NCBI GenBank assembly: GCA_949296645.1
Contig: CASFPH010000002.1
Coordinates: forward strand, 103,464-167,463
Direction: 5' to 3'
Length of the DNA: 64,000 nt
From: an uncultured Bacteroidales bacterium
Lineage (GTDB): Bacteria > Bacteroidota > Bacteroidia > Bacteroidales > UBA932
Shown: piece after piece, positions 35,739 through 45,436 of the stretch
Layout of the letters: every line of letters begins with the position of its first letter
Position numbering within the stretch: the stretch's first letter is position 1
Made by a program: the position numbers and the translations under genes
The notes under the pieces: generated by a model
The model's input: the letters and a program-made list of their open reading frames with translations, nothing else
What the model was told of the DNA's origin: nothing
The model's database searches: none

Positions 35739-37712
35739 TTATCTGAATGTATATCTGACTCCGACAAGGAATTTCCTGCCAGGATCTATAAATGATTCTT
35801 CCCTGAAATTAAAAATATTGTCACACTTGAGTGAAAGGTCTATACTGTGATCCTTACCCAACCGTACAGGCTTGGAAAATGTTATTTTCCATATATTATA
35901 AGGTTTGGACTCATTTTTTTCCACAATTGCAACACCATCGCTGTCCTCTGTCACCGACTGGTACAGTTTAGGAGAGGTAATGCGTCCAGCCATCTGAACG
36001 GAAAACGGACTTTTCATGATATTCCCGTTCCACGTAAGGGACACAGTGGCACTGTGCCTGACATTGCTGCTCAACTGAAGACCTGTGGCATTGTCCCTTG
36101 CATCACAGAAACTGTAGTTTCCCTTCAGCATGAAATGTCTGAACAGCAAAGTGGAAAAATTGAAATCCACTCCTTTCAGTGTCGCACTGCTGATGTTCTC
36201 ATAATACTTCTCGGATCCTCCGGATGAATTTATCACATCATACTGCGTGATCTTGTCGGAGATATTATTGCAGTACCCGGTAAGTGAAGCATTGAAAGGG
36301 CCGCTTGAATACTCGGCGGAAAGAGAAACGTAAAAACCGTATTCAGGCCTCAGATCAGGGTTCCCGTAAACCCAGAACATTCCCTGATGATCGAAGTCAT
36401 AATAAAGTTCCTTTATATCAGGAGCCCTGTAAGAAGTACCTGCGGTTCCCCTGAATTTGAAACCTCCTGCAACATACATCATGGAGACAGTAGGAGTAAC
36501 TGCAGAATGAAACTGGGTATTGTATGTATACCTCACTCCTCCGGTAATGTCGAACGATTTGAACGGTTCATATTCCGCATGCACAAAAGCATTCAGATCA
36601 TCTATATGTCTTGAAGCCGGTACACTTCCGAGAGTTCTTGCCGAAAAGACATTCTGTCTGTTGTATTCCGCCCCCGTTACCATTTCCAACCTGTCGGAAA
36701 ATCCGTGATTGTCGGTTATTCTTACCGAAAGGATTTCGGTCGTATTGTCAAGTTCCGTATTTCTTCCACCCTCATAAAGGTCTAGATCAAAATACTTGTC
36801 AAAACTGCCTGTCAATTTAAGGACATTCCTTCCTCCATGACTTCTGTATGAAGAAGCGAACGACACGGACATAGTATGGGAAAGAGGATGAGTCCTGTTC
36901 ATGCTGTTTTCAGGATTGAAGGTCTCATGTCTGAAATAGCGCCCCGACAAATTCATATCAAACCTTTCTGAAAGATTGAAACCCACTTTGAGATTTGCCC
37001 CGTAATCGGCATATTTTGCAGCATAAGGACCTGTATCTCCGCTTGCCCCCCCGAAACCGTCGGAAGAATTTCTGAAGGCTCCGGCATAAACGTTGAATCT
37101 TGAAAGAGAGGAAGCCGCAGAGATACTGCTACGCAAAGTATTGCATGTCTCCCATGAAGTACCTGCTGATGCCTGAAAGGGCGAGGAAGGACGTCTGGTA
37201 ATTATATTTATCACACCTCCTACTGCATTGGAACCATAAAGAACGGAAGAAGCGCCGTTTACTATCTCTATTTTCTCCACAGAATTGAGATCCACCTGAT
37301 CCAGATTCACATTTCCTCCAGCACCTTCGGAAACCATACGTTCACCGTCGACCAAAAAAAGGACATAACGGCTGTTCAATCCGCGTATCCTCATGTTGTT
37401 ACCCATTGCATTGGGAGAAAAGACTATTCCAGGTATATTGTCTTGCAGGGATTCCAATAACGAAACCGTACCGGACTTCTGCATTTCCACCCTTCTTATG
37501 ATTGCAGTAAGCACAGGTACTTCAGAAAGACGCTTCTCTGACCTCGTTCCGGTAACGACAATCTCGTCAAGATCAAGATTGCCCCCTGCTTCTGCATTTA
37601 CGGAATCCCTCTTTTCCGTAAATATTGCAGAATATTCTGCAGCAGAGACGGACGAAATGCCTGAAACTACCGCCAAAAGAAAAAATAAAAGCACCACTTT
37701 TGAAAAATCCAT
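35739..37712 (-). CDS. hmuR: TonB-dependent haem receptor (HmuR)
   Basis: A 657-residue outer-membrane receptor: signal peptide (about 1-24), a TonB-box-like LDEIVVTGTR, the plug domain (IRGLNSRYVLFLVDGERM, YGSNAVGGVINIITRR) and a 22-strand barrel ending in YTFR. Typical haem-receptor motifs are present: YRAP in GTSYRAPDIKELYYDF and NPDL in YGNPDLRPEYG, with a histidine (DFDHQG) between them as in HmuR/HemR. It heads the operon here, ahead of hmuY, whereas Porphyromonas has hmuY first. An exact -7 box lies about 25 bases upstream. Confidence 0.92.
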   Translation of the reverse strand: MDFSKVVLLFFLLAVVSGISSVSAAEYSAIFTEKRDSVNAEAGGNLDLDEIVVTGTRSEKRLSEVPVLTAIIRRVEMQKSGTVSLLESLQDNIPGIVFSPNAMGNNMRIRGLNSRYVLFLVDGERMVSEGAGGNVNLDQVDLNSVEKIEIVNGASSVLYGSNAVGGVINIITRRPSSPFQASAGTSWETCNTLRSSISAASSLSRFNVYAGAFRNSSDGFGGASGDTGPYAAKYADYGANLKVGFNLSERFDMNLSGRYFRHETFNPENSMNRTHPLSHTMSVSFASSYRSHGGRNVLKLTGSFDKYFDLDLYEGGRNTELDNTTEILSVRITDNHGFSDRLEMVTGAEYNRQNVFSARTLGSVPASRHIDDLNAFVHAEYEPFKSFDITGGVRYTYNTQFHSAVTPTVSMMYVAGGFKFRGTAGTSYRAPDIKELYYDFDHQGMFWVYGNPDLRPEYGFYVSLSAEYSSGPFNASLTGYCNNISDKITQYDVINSSGGSEKYYENISSATLKGVDFNFSTLLFRHFMLKGNYSFCDARDNATGLQLSSNVRHSATVSLTWNGNIMKSPFSVQMAGRITSPKLYQSVTEDSDGVAIVEKNESKPYNIWKITFSKPVRLGKDHSIDLSLKCDNIFNFREESFIDPGRKFLVGVRYTFR

Positions 37713-37736
37713 CTTCTGTAATTTTTAAAAACGATG

Positions 37737-37755
37737 CAAATGTATGCAGGCCTGC
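37737..37755 (-). promoter_or_regulatory. hmu operon promoter with adjacent palindrome
   Basis: Minus-strand 37744-37737 is TACATTTG, an exact -7 box, 24 bases upstream of hmuR. Immediately upstream, GCAGGCCTGC (37746-37755) is a perfect palindrome lying between the -7 and expected -33 regions. TGCAGG and CCTGCA half-sites also flank this zone (37745-37764). An iron- or haem-responsive repressor could bind here; it does not look like a classical AT-rich Fur box. Confidence 0.5.
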
Positions 37756-37804
37756 CGCCCTGCAAAATACCCATAATCAGGTAAAATTCACAATCCGAAC
37801 CTGA

Positions 37805-38716
37805 TCATGCAAGGCCGAGGCTGGCGAAGATATCGGCCACACTCTCCTCTTCCTTCACGATGGAGGCAATCTGGCCTATCTCCAGCATACCCTCCTGAAG
37901 GTTGCCTTCAAACATGCCGAGTTTCGCCCTTCCCTTCGCCACAAAGGCTTCAAGTTCAGCTTTTCCGGCCCCTGCAGCTTCCATTTCCGCAATCTTGGCC
38001 GAAAATTCATTGTCCACGAGCCTGGTCGGTACCATCTTCTTCAGAAGCAGTCTGGAACCGCCCTCCGCAAGACCGCGGCAATATGCCTTGAATTCCTCGC
38101 TTGCGGAACTTTCCCTGCAGAGTGCAAATCTCGTACCCATCTGCACACCGTCGGCACCAAGAGCAAATGCAGCCCTGTACCCCCTTATGTCGGCTATACC
38201 TCCGGCTGCAATCACCGGAATGGATACCGCATCCCTGACTGTAGGTATCAGAGCCATCGTGGTAGTCTCCTCTCTTCCGTTATGGCCTCCTGCCTCAAAG
38301 CCCTCGGCAACAACCGCATCGACACCTGCATCCTCGCTCTTCCTTGCAAGCAGGGAACTCGCCACAACCTGGACAACCTTGATCCCGTGATCCTTCAGGT
38401 ATGGAGTCCACTTCTTCGGAGACCCTGCCGACGTAAACATGACAGGCACTTCCTCTTCAACTACGATTCTCATAACTTCCTCTATTTCCGGATACATAAG
38501 AGGCACATTCACCCCGAAAGGTCCGGAAGTTGCGGCTTTGGTCTTTCTTATATGTTCCCGCAAAGTATCTGGATGCATGGATCCCGCACCCAAAAGGCCG
38601 AGGCCTCCGCAGTTGCTTACGGCAGAAGCGAGCCGCCATCCGCTGCACCATACCATTCCACCCTGAACAAGCGGATATTTTATACCGAGAAGTCCGGTAA
38701 TTCTGTTGTTTTCCAT
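37805..38716 (-). CDS. nitronate monooxygenase / FabK-like FMN enzyme
   Basis: A 303-residue TIM-barrel flavoprotein of the nitronate monooxygenase/enoyl-ACP reductase II family. It opens with KYPLVQGGMVWCSGWRLASAVSNCGGLGLLGAGSM, and has the FMN phosphate site VIAAGGIADIRGYRAAFALGADGVQMGTRF and the motif EGFEAGGHNG. Members oxidise nitroalkanes or reduce enoyl-ACP in fatty-acid synthesis; FabK is plausible but not proven by sequence. It lies 19 bases downstream of the YfhO-family gene and probably shares its transcript. An inverted repeat near its stop (ATCAGGT at 37776 and ACCTGAT at 37799) may be a weak terminator before hmuR. Confidence 0.85.
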   Translation of the reverse strand: MENNRITGLLGIKYPLVQGGMVWCSGWRLASAVSNCGGLGLLGAGSMHPDTLREHIRKTKAATSGPFGVNVPLMYPEIEEVMRIVVEEEVPVMFTSAGSPKKWTPYLKDHGIKVVQVVASSLLARKSEDAGVDAVVAEGFEAGGHNGREETTTMALIPTVRDAVSIPVIAAGGIADIRGYRAAFALGADGVQMGTRFALCRESSASEEFKAYCRGLAEGGSRLLLKKMVPTRLVDNEFSAKIAEMEAAGAGKAELEAFVAKGRAKLGMFEGNLQEGMLEIGQIASIVKEEESVADIFASLGLA

Positions 38717-38735
38717 ATACTTGTGAATTTATAAT

Positions 38736-41225
38736 TTATATCTGGCCCGGTTTGCCGACCCTTTTTCTGATTTCGACACCTATGACGCCGAGAAGGAAGA
38801 GAAGAAGAAAACCTGAAGCCATCCTCGAATAAAGCGCCCCTTTCACTATGGATTCCGGTCTGAACACGAATTCTATCTCATGCGATCCGGCAGGGAGCCT
38901 CATTGCCCTAAGCACATAATCGGCTCTCAATATATCTGCAGGCTCGCCGTCAACCGAAGCCGTCCACCCGTCAGGATAATAGATTTCACTGAAGACGGCA
39001 AAATTATCCGTTGAAGACGAATATCTGTATGTCAATCTGTTCGGAGAATACGAAGACAGACTTATCGTTGCCGCCGAATCAGCCGAAGCGAGGTCGAGAC
39101 CATCCAACGCACCCTCAAATGCTGATGAAACCACGGCTTCGTCCGACAGATCGACCGAAGCCAGTCCCAGAATCTCCTCGTCCGGGGAAGATACGGTCAT
39201 CACGTCCTTAACAAACCATGCATTTCCATTGCGGAACCTGTTTTCTACAGGAGGCATATCCGGATTGAGTATAATGTATTTGGTGTTCAGCATCGAGAGG
39301 ACCGGATAATATCCCAGGGAATCCTCTGCATCCCCAAGAGAACGTACGTTCCTAAGGCTTTCCGCATAAGCGGATATTTCAGGAGTTATATAATACTGTA
39401 TCAGATCCTGATAACGCTGCAGCTTAGCCGGGCTGTATCCGCCTATGGTCTTGTGATAATAGCTCGTATACGCATCATTGAACGTGTTTACTGACAAATC
39501 GAGCACCCTGTAGTCAGGATCCGTATCTTCCAGAATAATTTTGTCCACAGTTCTCAGCGGATACTGGTTTTCGAATCTGTTTCTGTCCATAAAATGGCTG
39601 CCGTTCAGATAACGCCTGTCCACACTCCACAAATCGGCAAGCATAAGGGCAGTCAGCAAAACAAGCGCATGAGTTCTCCTCAGCGTACGGTTCCATCCAA
39701 GATACACTATCAGGGCAGCGGCTATTATCATGGAAAACGACCTCCATGCATCAGATACAAGCAGATCGGCCCTGTCTTCCCTCAACGACTGTGAAAGCAT
39801 ATCCGGAAGAGATGAGTCGGCCTGGGATATGAAATCTCCGGCAAGCGAAGGTATCACCGCGAACAGCAGACAAAGGCCAGCCGTCAATGAAAGAGCTGTC
39901 ATATATGCCCGTTTGAACTCCTTATGCCTGTAATTATCCTTCAATATGTTGTCGAGAACGAGGATTCCAAGTACCGGTATGGTTATTTGCAGAATCACAA
40001 GAATCATGGAAACTGTCCTGAACTTGTTGTAGAGAGGGGCATACCTGAAGAAGAATTCTGAAAAGAACATAAGATGCGATCCCCACGCAAGCAATACGGC
40101 AAGAAGAGAAACTCCTGCCACCCACCATTTTAGTGCCCCCTTGAACAGAATGAGCCCGAGAACGAACAGAAAAACTGAAATAGCACCCATATACATCGGC
40201 CCCGCGGTAAACGGCTGCGGTCCCCAATAAAGAGGAAGCTGCTTTATTATCTGACCCGCTCCCTGGTAACCGCTTTGCGACAGGACCCTGTATGTTTCGG
40301 AATCACGGTCCAACTCACCGGACGAAGCTCCGCCGTTGAAATCCGGAATCATCAGATTCATCATTTCTTCCGGGCCGTATGACCATGCAGTTGCATACTC
40401 CATGTCGAGTCCGCCGTCCGTCTTCGTTTCATTTCCTATCGTAAGTTCCGACCCCCCCCTCATGGTATGCCCTGCATACTCATACGTAGGCCACAGATGA
40501 TTGATATTGGTGGCTATTCCGAGCAGACCGAACACGAGAAGAAGAGCAGATCTTCTGAAAAAGTCAGGAAGCGTCCTTTCCTTCAATGCAAGAACGAACT
40601 TCATGACTGCATAGCCCAGAACCATAATGGCAAGATAATAGGTGATTTGAGGATGGTTGGCCTTTATCTGGAAACTGAGGGCAAAGGCAAACAGCAGTGC
40701 GCCTGCAAGGGTCTTCTTCCTATATGCATATACGAGAGCCGCCATGACCCAAGGCATAAGCGCTATGGCAACCATTTTCGAATTATGGCCTACCTGGATA
40801 ATCTGCATGTTGTAGGAACAGAATGTGACTGCAACAGCTCCGAGAACGGCAAGCCACACATCCGTACCGAAAGCAAGGAACATGAGAAATGCACCTATCA
40901 TCGAAACAAGCAGATAGCTTGCTGGTCTTTCTCCCACAAAAAGAAGCTTGTACAAAGGGTCAGTAAAGTCCCCTTCATACACCACGGATATCGGTATTGC
41001 AGGCATCCCTGAAAACATGGAATTCGTCCAGTATGCCGGATCGTCAGGATGCTCCCCGTTATGTGTCAGAATCTCGTTCGCCATCCCTTTCCATGAAGAG
41101 ATATCGGACTGGTTAACAACCTTTCCCTGAAAAACCTCAGGCGTATAGGCATAAGCCGCAACTGCAAAAAACAGTACCGCAAGCAGATAAGGCAGTATTT
41201 TCTTTATATTGTCCATATTTTTCAT
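38736..41225 (-). CDS. YfhO-family polytopic membrane protein
   Basis: An 829-residue protein with about 13 membrane helices over the first 540 residues, a further soluble beta-rich domain (about 560-800), and a final helix near the C-terminus (about 800-818). The order KGMANEILTHNGEHPDDPAYWTNSMFSGMP followed by many helices, then YYPDGWTASVDGEPADILRADYVLRAMRLPAGSHEIEFVF is characteristic of YfhO. In Gram-positives YfhO takes part in lipoteichoic-acid glycosylation; in Bacteroidota its substrate is unknown, but a lipid-linked sugar transferase role is likely. It follows a glycosyltransferase gene by 14 bases, which supports a surface-glycan function. Confidence 0.85.
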   Translation of the reverse strand: MKNMDNIKKILPYLLAVLFFAVAAYAYTPEVFQGKVVNQSDISSWKGMANEILTHNGEHPDDPAYWTNSMFSGMPAIPISVVYEGDFTDPLYKLLFVGERPASYLLVSMIGAFLMFLAFGTDVWLAVLGAVAVTFCSYNMQIIQVGHNSKMVAIALMPWVMAALVYAYRKKTLAGALLFAFALSFQIKANHPQITYYLAIMVLGYAVMKFVLALKERTLPDFFRRSALLLVFGLLGIATNINHLWPTYEYAGHTMRGGSELTIGNETKTDGGLDMEYATAWSYGPEEMMNLMIPDFNGGASSGELDRDSETYRVLSQSGYQGAGQIIKQLPLYWGPQPFTAGPMYMGAISVFLFVLGLILFKGALKWWVAGVSLLAVLLAWGSHLMFFSEFFFRYAPLYNKFRTVSMILVILQITIPVLGILVLDNILKDNYRHKEFKRAYMTALSLTAGLCLLFAVIPSLAGDFISQADSSLPDMLSQSLREDRADLLVSDAWRSFSMIIAAALIVYLGWNRTLRRTHALVLLTALMLADLWSVDRRYLNGSHFMDRNRFENQYPLRTVDKIILEDTDPDYRVLDLSVNTFNDAYTSYYHKTIGGYSPAKLQRYQDLIQYYITPEISAYAESLRNVRSLGDAEDSLGYYPVLSMLNTKYIILNPDMPPVENRFRNGNAWFVKDVMTVSSPDEEILGLASVDLSDEAVVSSAFEGALDGLDLASADSAATISLSSYSPNRLTYRYSSSTDNFAVFSEIYYPDGWTASVDGEPADILRADYVLRAMRLPAGSHEIEFVFRPESIVKGALYSRMASGFLLLFLLGVIGVEIRKRVGKPGQI

Positions 41226-41239
41226 GCTATTATGTCATG

Positions 41240-42544
41240 CTATTCCAGCATGTTCATTTTTTCCACGAGAACACCTGTCAGCGATCTTCTCGAATATGCG
41301 TTTATATTTTCATTTTCATTGTTTGAATTGAGACGTCCCGAAACAAAATCCCGATATCTTGCCACAAGCGCCTTTTTCACTCCCTCCTTGTCGGAAAAAT
41401 CATATATTTCCCCGGCCTGGCATTTTTCAAGAACGGCTGCAAGATCCCCGTCGCACGGGCCTATTGCAAGAACAGGCCTTCCGGAAGCAAGATATTCAAA
41501 GAACTTTCCGGTAAGTATGGCACCCGCCTCGGGCTCGTTCCTCAAAGGCAGGAGAAGCACGGAAGCCCTGTCCTGCTCCAAAACGATATCCTTGTGCGGT
41601 ATATACGGGACATGTTCGAGATAATCTCCCAGACCGGCATTTCTGACGGAATCAAGAACATAATCGTCGGTTTCTCCTATAAGCCTTATCCTGAGCGCCG
41701 AAGAGAAACCGTCTATTTCACGGAGCATCTCAGAAAGAGCCAGCCACACGTATTCAGGATTTCCATCCCTGACCATAAGTCCGGTGTGGACAAGAGTGAA
41801 CTTGTCGGAAGGCGCCTCATCCACCCTTACGAAATCATCCGGATCGAATCCGTTGGTTATCACGGATACCTTGTCCGGATCCACGCCAGACACTTTAAGG
41901 AAATCCGTTCTCATCCTGTCGGAAACCACAATCACAGCATCGGCCTTCCTCAACACATCCGCCTCCATACGGCGGTGCATACCCCTTACGAAGGGCAGCA
42001 TTTTCAGATGCTTGAAATAAAACATCCCTGTCCACGGGTCCCTGAAATCAGCAATCCATGCACACGGTATTTTCTCAACAAGCTTTCTCGCGATAAGATG
42101 CATGGAATGCGGAGGGCCCGTACTGACTATCACATCCACCGGGTGATTTCTGAGATATTCCCTTAAATAATTCACAGATGAAGACACCCATACCCTGCGC
42201 GGATCGGGTATGAACAGGTTGGCCCTTATCACATTGGTAAGCCATGACTTGAATCCTCCACCCTTGCCGTGGACCCTTGTCCCCGCCGCCTTGTCCTTTC
42301 TTATTCCGAACATGGACCTGTATATCCCGTAAGGCTCCCTTATGGGAGTCTTCAGTATTTCGGTCCTCACATCGATATCTGCAAGAAGACTCTCGTCCGT
42401 TACCGGCATGTCCGGATTTTCAGGGGTATATATAACCGGCTGCCATCCGTACTGAGGAAGGAACTTACTGAATTTCAACCATCTCTGAACTCCGGAGCCT
42501 CCGGCAGGCGGCCAGTAGTATGTTATCACAAGAACTCGTTTCAT
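41240..42544 (-). CDS. glycosyltransferase, family 4 type
   Basis: A 434-residue GT-B-fold enzyme. The N-terminal half opens MKRVLVITYYWPPAGGSGVQR, typical for family 4 transferases that use nucleotide sugars, and the C-terminal half holds VSVITNGFDPDDF, LVHTGLMVRDGNPEY and the donor-binding LLLPLRNEPEAGAILTGKFFEYLASGRPVL. Sugar and acceptor cannot be told. It is first in a unit with the YfhO-family and FabK-like genes. The exact TATCTTTG -7 box ends only six bases before the ATG, which predicts an extremely short leader. Confidence 0.87.
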   Translation of the reverse strand: MKRVLVITYYWPPAGGSGVQRWLKFSKFLPQYGWQPVIYTPENPDMPVTDESLLADIDVRTEILKTPIREPYGIYRSMFGIRKDKAAGTRVHGKGGGFKSWLTNVIRANLFIPDPRRVWVSSSVNYLREYLRNHPVDVIVSTGPPHSMHLIARKLVEKIPCAWIADFRDPWTGMFYFKHLKMLPFVRGMHRRMEADVLRKADAVIVVSDRMRTDFLKVSGVDPDKVSVITNGFDPDDFVRVDEAPSDKFTLVHTGLMVRDGNPEYVWLALSEMLREIDGFSSALRIRLIGETDDYVLDSVRNAGLGDYLEHVPYIPHKDIVLEQDRASVLLLPLRNEPEAGAILTGKFFEYLASGRPVLAIGPCDGDLAAVLEKCQAGEIYDFSDKEGVKKALVARYRDFVSGRLNSNNENENINAYSRRSLTGVLVEKMNMLE

Positions 42545-42550
42545 AACTTA

Positions 42551-42579
42551 CAAAGATAATCTAATTTTAATTAATTTTG
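42551..42579. promoter_or_regulatory. divergent promoters of the glycosyltransferase operon and mutS
   Basis: Minus-strand TATCTTTG (42558-42551) serves the glycosyltransferase; plus-strand TAATTTTG (42572-42579) serves mutS. Both match TAnnTTTG exactly. The boxes are 13 bases apart and point away from each other. Confidence 0.55.
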
Positions 42580-42611
42580 CGGGAACGAACCATTTGTCTT
42601 GAATATTTGAT

Positions 42612-45317
42612 ATGAGTGAAACAGCATGTGACAAAAAAATAGCCGAAACCCCGCTGATGAAACAGTATTTCGCTGTAAAGGCCCAGCATCCGGATGCACT
42701 CCTGCTCTTCAGGGTGGGAGACTTTTATGAAACGTTTTCAGACGATGCCGTCATAGCGAGCAAGATTCTCGGCATCGTACTTACAAAACGGGCCAACGGA
42801 TCGGCCACACATGTTGAACTTGCCGGATTTCCGCACCACGCAATAGACACATACCTGCCCAAACTGGTAAGGGCAGGATACAAGGTTGCCGTATGCGACC
42901 AGCTCGAAGATCCGAAGCTGACAAAAAAAATCGTCAAAAGAGGCATAACCGAACTTGTCACGCCTGGCGTGGCATACAATGAACAGCTGCTGTCAAACAA
43001 GGAAAACAATTACCTCGTCTCAATGTGGTTCAGCAAAGCCACTACAGGTGCAGCGTTCCTCGACATATCTACCGGCACGTTCAAGATAGCACAAGGTTCG
43101 AGACAGTACATAGAAATCCTGATATCAGGATTTGCACCAAAAGAAATACTGGTTCCACGCGAATACAGGAACGAATTCAGGGAAAAATACGGCAACTCCA
43201 TCTACATCTCCACAATGGATGAGTGGGCATACGTGACGGAATCCGCCGTGGAAAAACTGAAGCAGCACTTCGGCACCAGCACACTCAAAGGATTCGGAGT
43301 AAGCGACATGACTGTAGCGCTCACGGCTGCAGGAGCGGCCCTGTCATACCTCGACCTAACACATCATACAGGACTATCGCACATAAGTTCCATCTCAAGG
43401 ATAGACGAGGACAGTTTTGTCTGGATGGACAAGTTCACTGTCAGGAATCTGGAGATATTCAGATCGCTTTCAGAACACGACGGAGGCGTATCACTGACGG
43501 ACGTGATGGACAGGACTACCTCTCCGATGGGAGGCCGCACCCTGAGGGAATGGCTGGCCACCCCGCTCAAGGACGTGGCAGCCATAAATGAAAGGCTTGA
43601 TGCCGTCGAATATTTCACAAGCGAGACACTCGCAAGAGATGAAGCAAGAAGCAGGATATCCGAAATCGGAGACATGGAACGCATCGTATCAAGAGCTGCG
43701 GCAGGCAGAATCGCCCCAAGGGAAATGCTGCAACTCAAACGCGGTCTGGAACAGATAGCTCCGATAAGGAAAATCTGCGCCTCCAGCGGCTCTGCCCCGC
43801 TCGGACGTATCGCCGAAGAAATGAACTGCTGCGAAGATCTTGTAAAAACGCTGAACATGACACTCCTGCCGGACGCTGCGGCACAGATAGGCAAAGGCGA
43901 TGTCATAGCGCCAGGCGTAAACGAAGAACTTGACAATCTCAGGAAAATAGCGCACAACAGCAAGGGATTTCTGCAGGAAATGCTTGCATGTGAAACCGAA
44001 AGGACAGGAATATCCTCCCTGAAAATAGGATACAACAATGTGTTCGGCTACTACCTTGAAGTACGTAATACACACAAGGACAAGGTTCCAGAAGAATGGA
44101 CAAGAAAACAGACCCTGGTAAACGCGGAAAGATATATCACCCCGCAACTTAAGGAATACGAAGAAAAGATTCTCGGAGCTGAGGAAAAAATACTGTTCAT
44201 AGAACAACAGATTTACAACAACCTAATATGTCGCGTACAAAGCGAAGTGGTACCTATCAGACGCAATGCATGCAAGATAGGGGAACTCGATACTCTTGCA
44301 GGATTCGCACTGCTCGCGGAGGAGAACCGCTACTGCAAACCTGAAATGAACGGAAGCAACATTATCGACATACGCGGAGGAAGGCATCCTGTAATAGAAA
44401 CACTGATGAATGCCGGCGAGGAATATATCGCTAATGATGTAAGACTTGACAGCGACGGACAACAGATAATAATACTCACAGGCCCGAACATGGCCGGAAA
44501 ATCCGCATTGCTGAGACAGACGGCGCTGATCGTGCTTATGGCACAGACAGGATCGTTCGTACCTGCCGCAAAGGCTGAAATAGGATATGTCGACAAGATA
44601 TTCACCAGAGTCGGGGCATCCGACAACATATCCAGAGGTGAATCTACATTCATGGTTGAAATGCTGGAAACCGCCACCATCCTCCACAACATGTCTTCGA
44701 GATCACTCATACTTCTCGATGAAATAGGCAGGGGTACAAGCACATACGACGGCATGTCGATAGCATGGTCCATTGTCGAATACATACATGAGCACGGGGA
44801 ACGGGCAAAAACCCTGTTCGCCACACACTATCACGAACTCAACGAACTGGAAAATATCTTCCCGCGAGTACGCAATTTCCATATATCCACCAAAGAAAGC
44901 GGAGGAAAGATAATCTTCCTTCGCAAACTGTGCGAAGGAGGAGTCTCACACAGTTTCGGCATCCATGTAGCCAAGGCGGCAGGCATGCCTTCAAGGGTAA
45001 TATACAACGCGGAAAGGAAACTGCAGGAACTTGAAGAAGCCGACGAAAGGAGGGCATCTGCGAACTGCGGGGAAGAAGGCAAAACAGAAAACGGTACTAC
45101 CGGAAGCAACGCAGCCGGCATAAACCTCAGAAAGAGAAACCGCAACAACGGAAAGGATGAAGCGGTACAACAGCTTTCATTCTTCCAGCTCGATGACCCA
45201 ATGCTTGCCGAAATACGTTCAGAACTTGAAAAGGCTGACATCAACACCATGTCCCCTCTCGACGCATTCGACAAACTGAGATCCATCAAGGAAAAACTCG
45301 GCATGGAACGGAATTGA
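42612..45317 (+). CDS. mutS: DNA mismatch repair protein MutS
   Basis: MutS recognises mispairs and small loops and recruits MutL. The 901-residue protein has the mismatch-binding N-terminal domain with the FYETF wedge motif (GDFYETFSDDA, about residues 37-47), connector and lever domains, and the ATPase with the P-loop GPNMAGKS at 624-631, the Walker B LILLDEIGRGTSTYDG, and ATHYHEL. The segment before the C-terminus (about 810-870) is low in complexity and basic, as in many Bacteroidota. Start is ATG at 42612 with an exact -7 box 32 bases upstream. Confidence 0.97.
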   Translation: MSETACDKKIAETPLMKQYFAVKAQHPDALLLFRVGDFYETFSDDAVIASKILGIVLTKRANGSATHVELAGFPHHAIDTYLPKLVRAGYKVAVCDQLEDPKLTKKIVKRGITELVTPGVAYNEQLLSNKENNYLVSMWFSKATTGAAFLDISTGTFKIAQGSRQYIEILISGFAPKEILVPREYRNEFREKYGNSIYISTMDEWAYVTESAVEKLKQHFGTSTLKGFGVSDMTVALTAAGAALSYLDLTHHTGLSHISSISRIDEDSFVWMDKFTVRNLEIFRSLSEHDGGVSLTDVMDRTTSPMGGRTLREWLATPLKDVAAINERLDAVEYFTSETLARDEARSRISEIGDMERIVSRAAAGRIAPREMLQLKRGLEQIAPIRKICASSGSAPLGRIAEEMNCCEDLVKTLNMTLLPDAAAQIGKGDVIAPGVNEELDNLRKIAHNSKGFLQEMLACETERTGISSLKIGYNNVFGYYLEVRNTHKDKVPEEWTRKQTLVNAERYITPQLKEYEEKILGAEEKILFIEQQIYNNLICRVQSEVVPIRRNACKIGELDTLAGFALLAEENRYCKPEMNGSNIIDIRGGRHPVIETLMNAGEEYIANDVRLDSDGQQIIILTGPNMAGKSALLRQTALIVLMAQTGSFVPAAKAEIGYVDKIFTRVGASDNISRGESTFMVEMLETATILHNMSSRSLILLDEIGRGTSTYDGMSIAWSIVEYIHEHGERAKTLFATHYHELNELENIFPRVRNFHISTKESGGKIIFLRKLCEGGVSHSFGIHVAKAAGMPSRVIYNAERKLQELEEADERRASANCGEEGKTENGTTGSNAAGINLRKRNRNNGKDEAVQQLSFFQLDDPMLAEIRSELEKADINTMSPLDAFDKLRSIKEKLGMERN

Positions 45318-45400
45318 CACCGTTTCATATACTTTCATACACCCGGGAAGCATTTCAAACAATTACAGGGAAACAGCCATCGCAATCCTGAGAATGGGAC

Positions 45401-45408
45401 TATCTTTG
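45401..45408 (+). promoter_or_regulatory. -7 box of the DUF3298-type lipoprotein gene
   Basis: TATCTTTG, an exact TAnnTTTG match, 28 bases upstream of the ATG at 45437. It separates this gene from mutS. Confidence 0.5.
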
Positions 45409-45436
45409 TATAAAACATACAATAAAATAAAATGTC

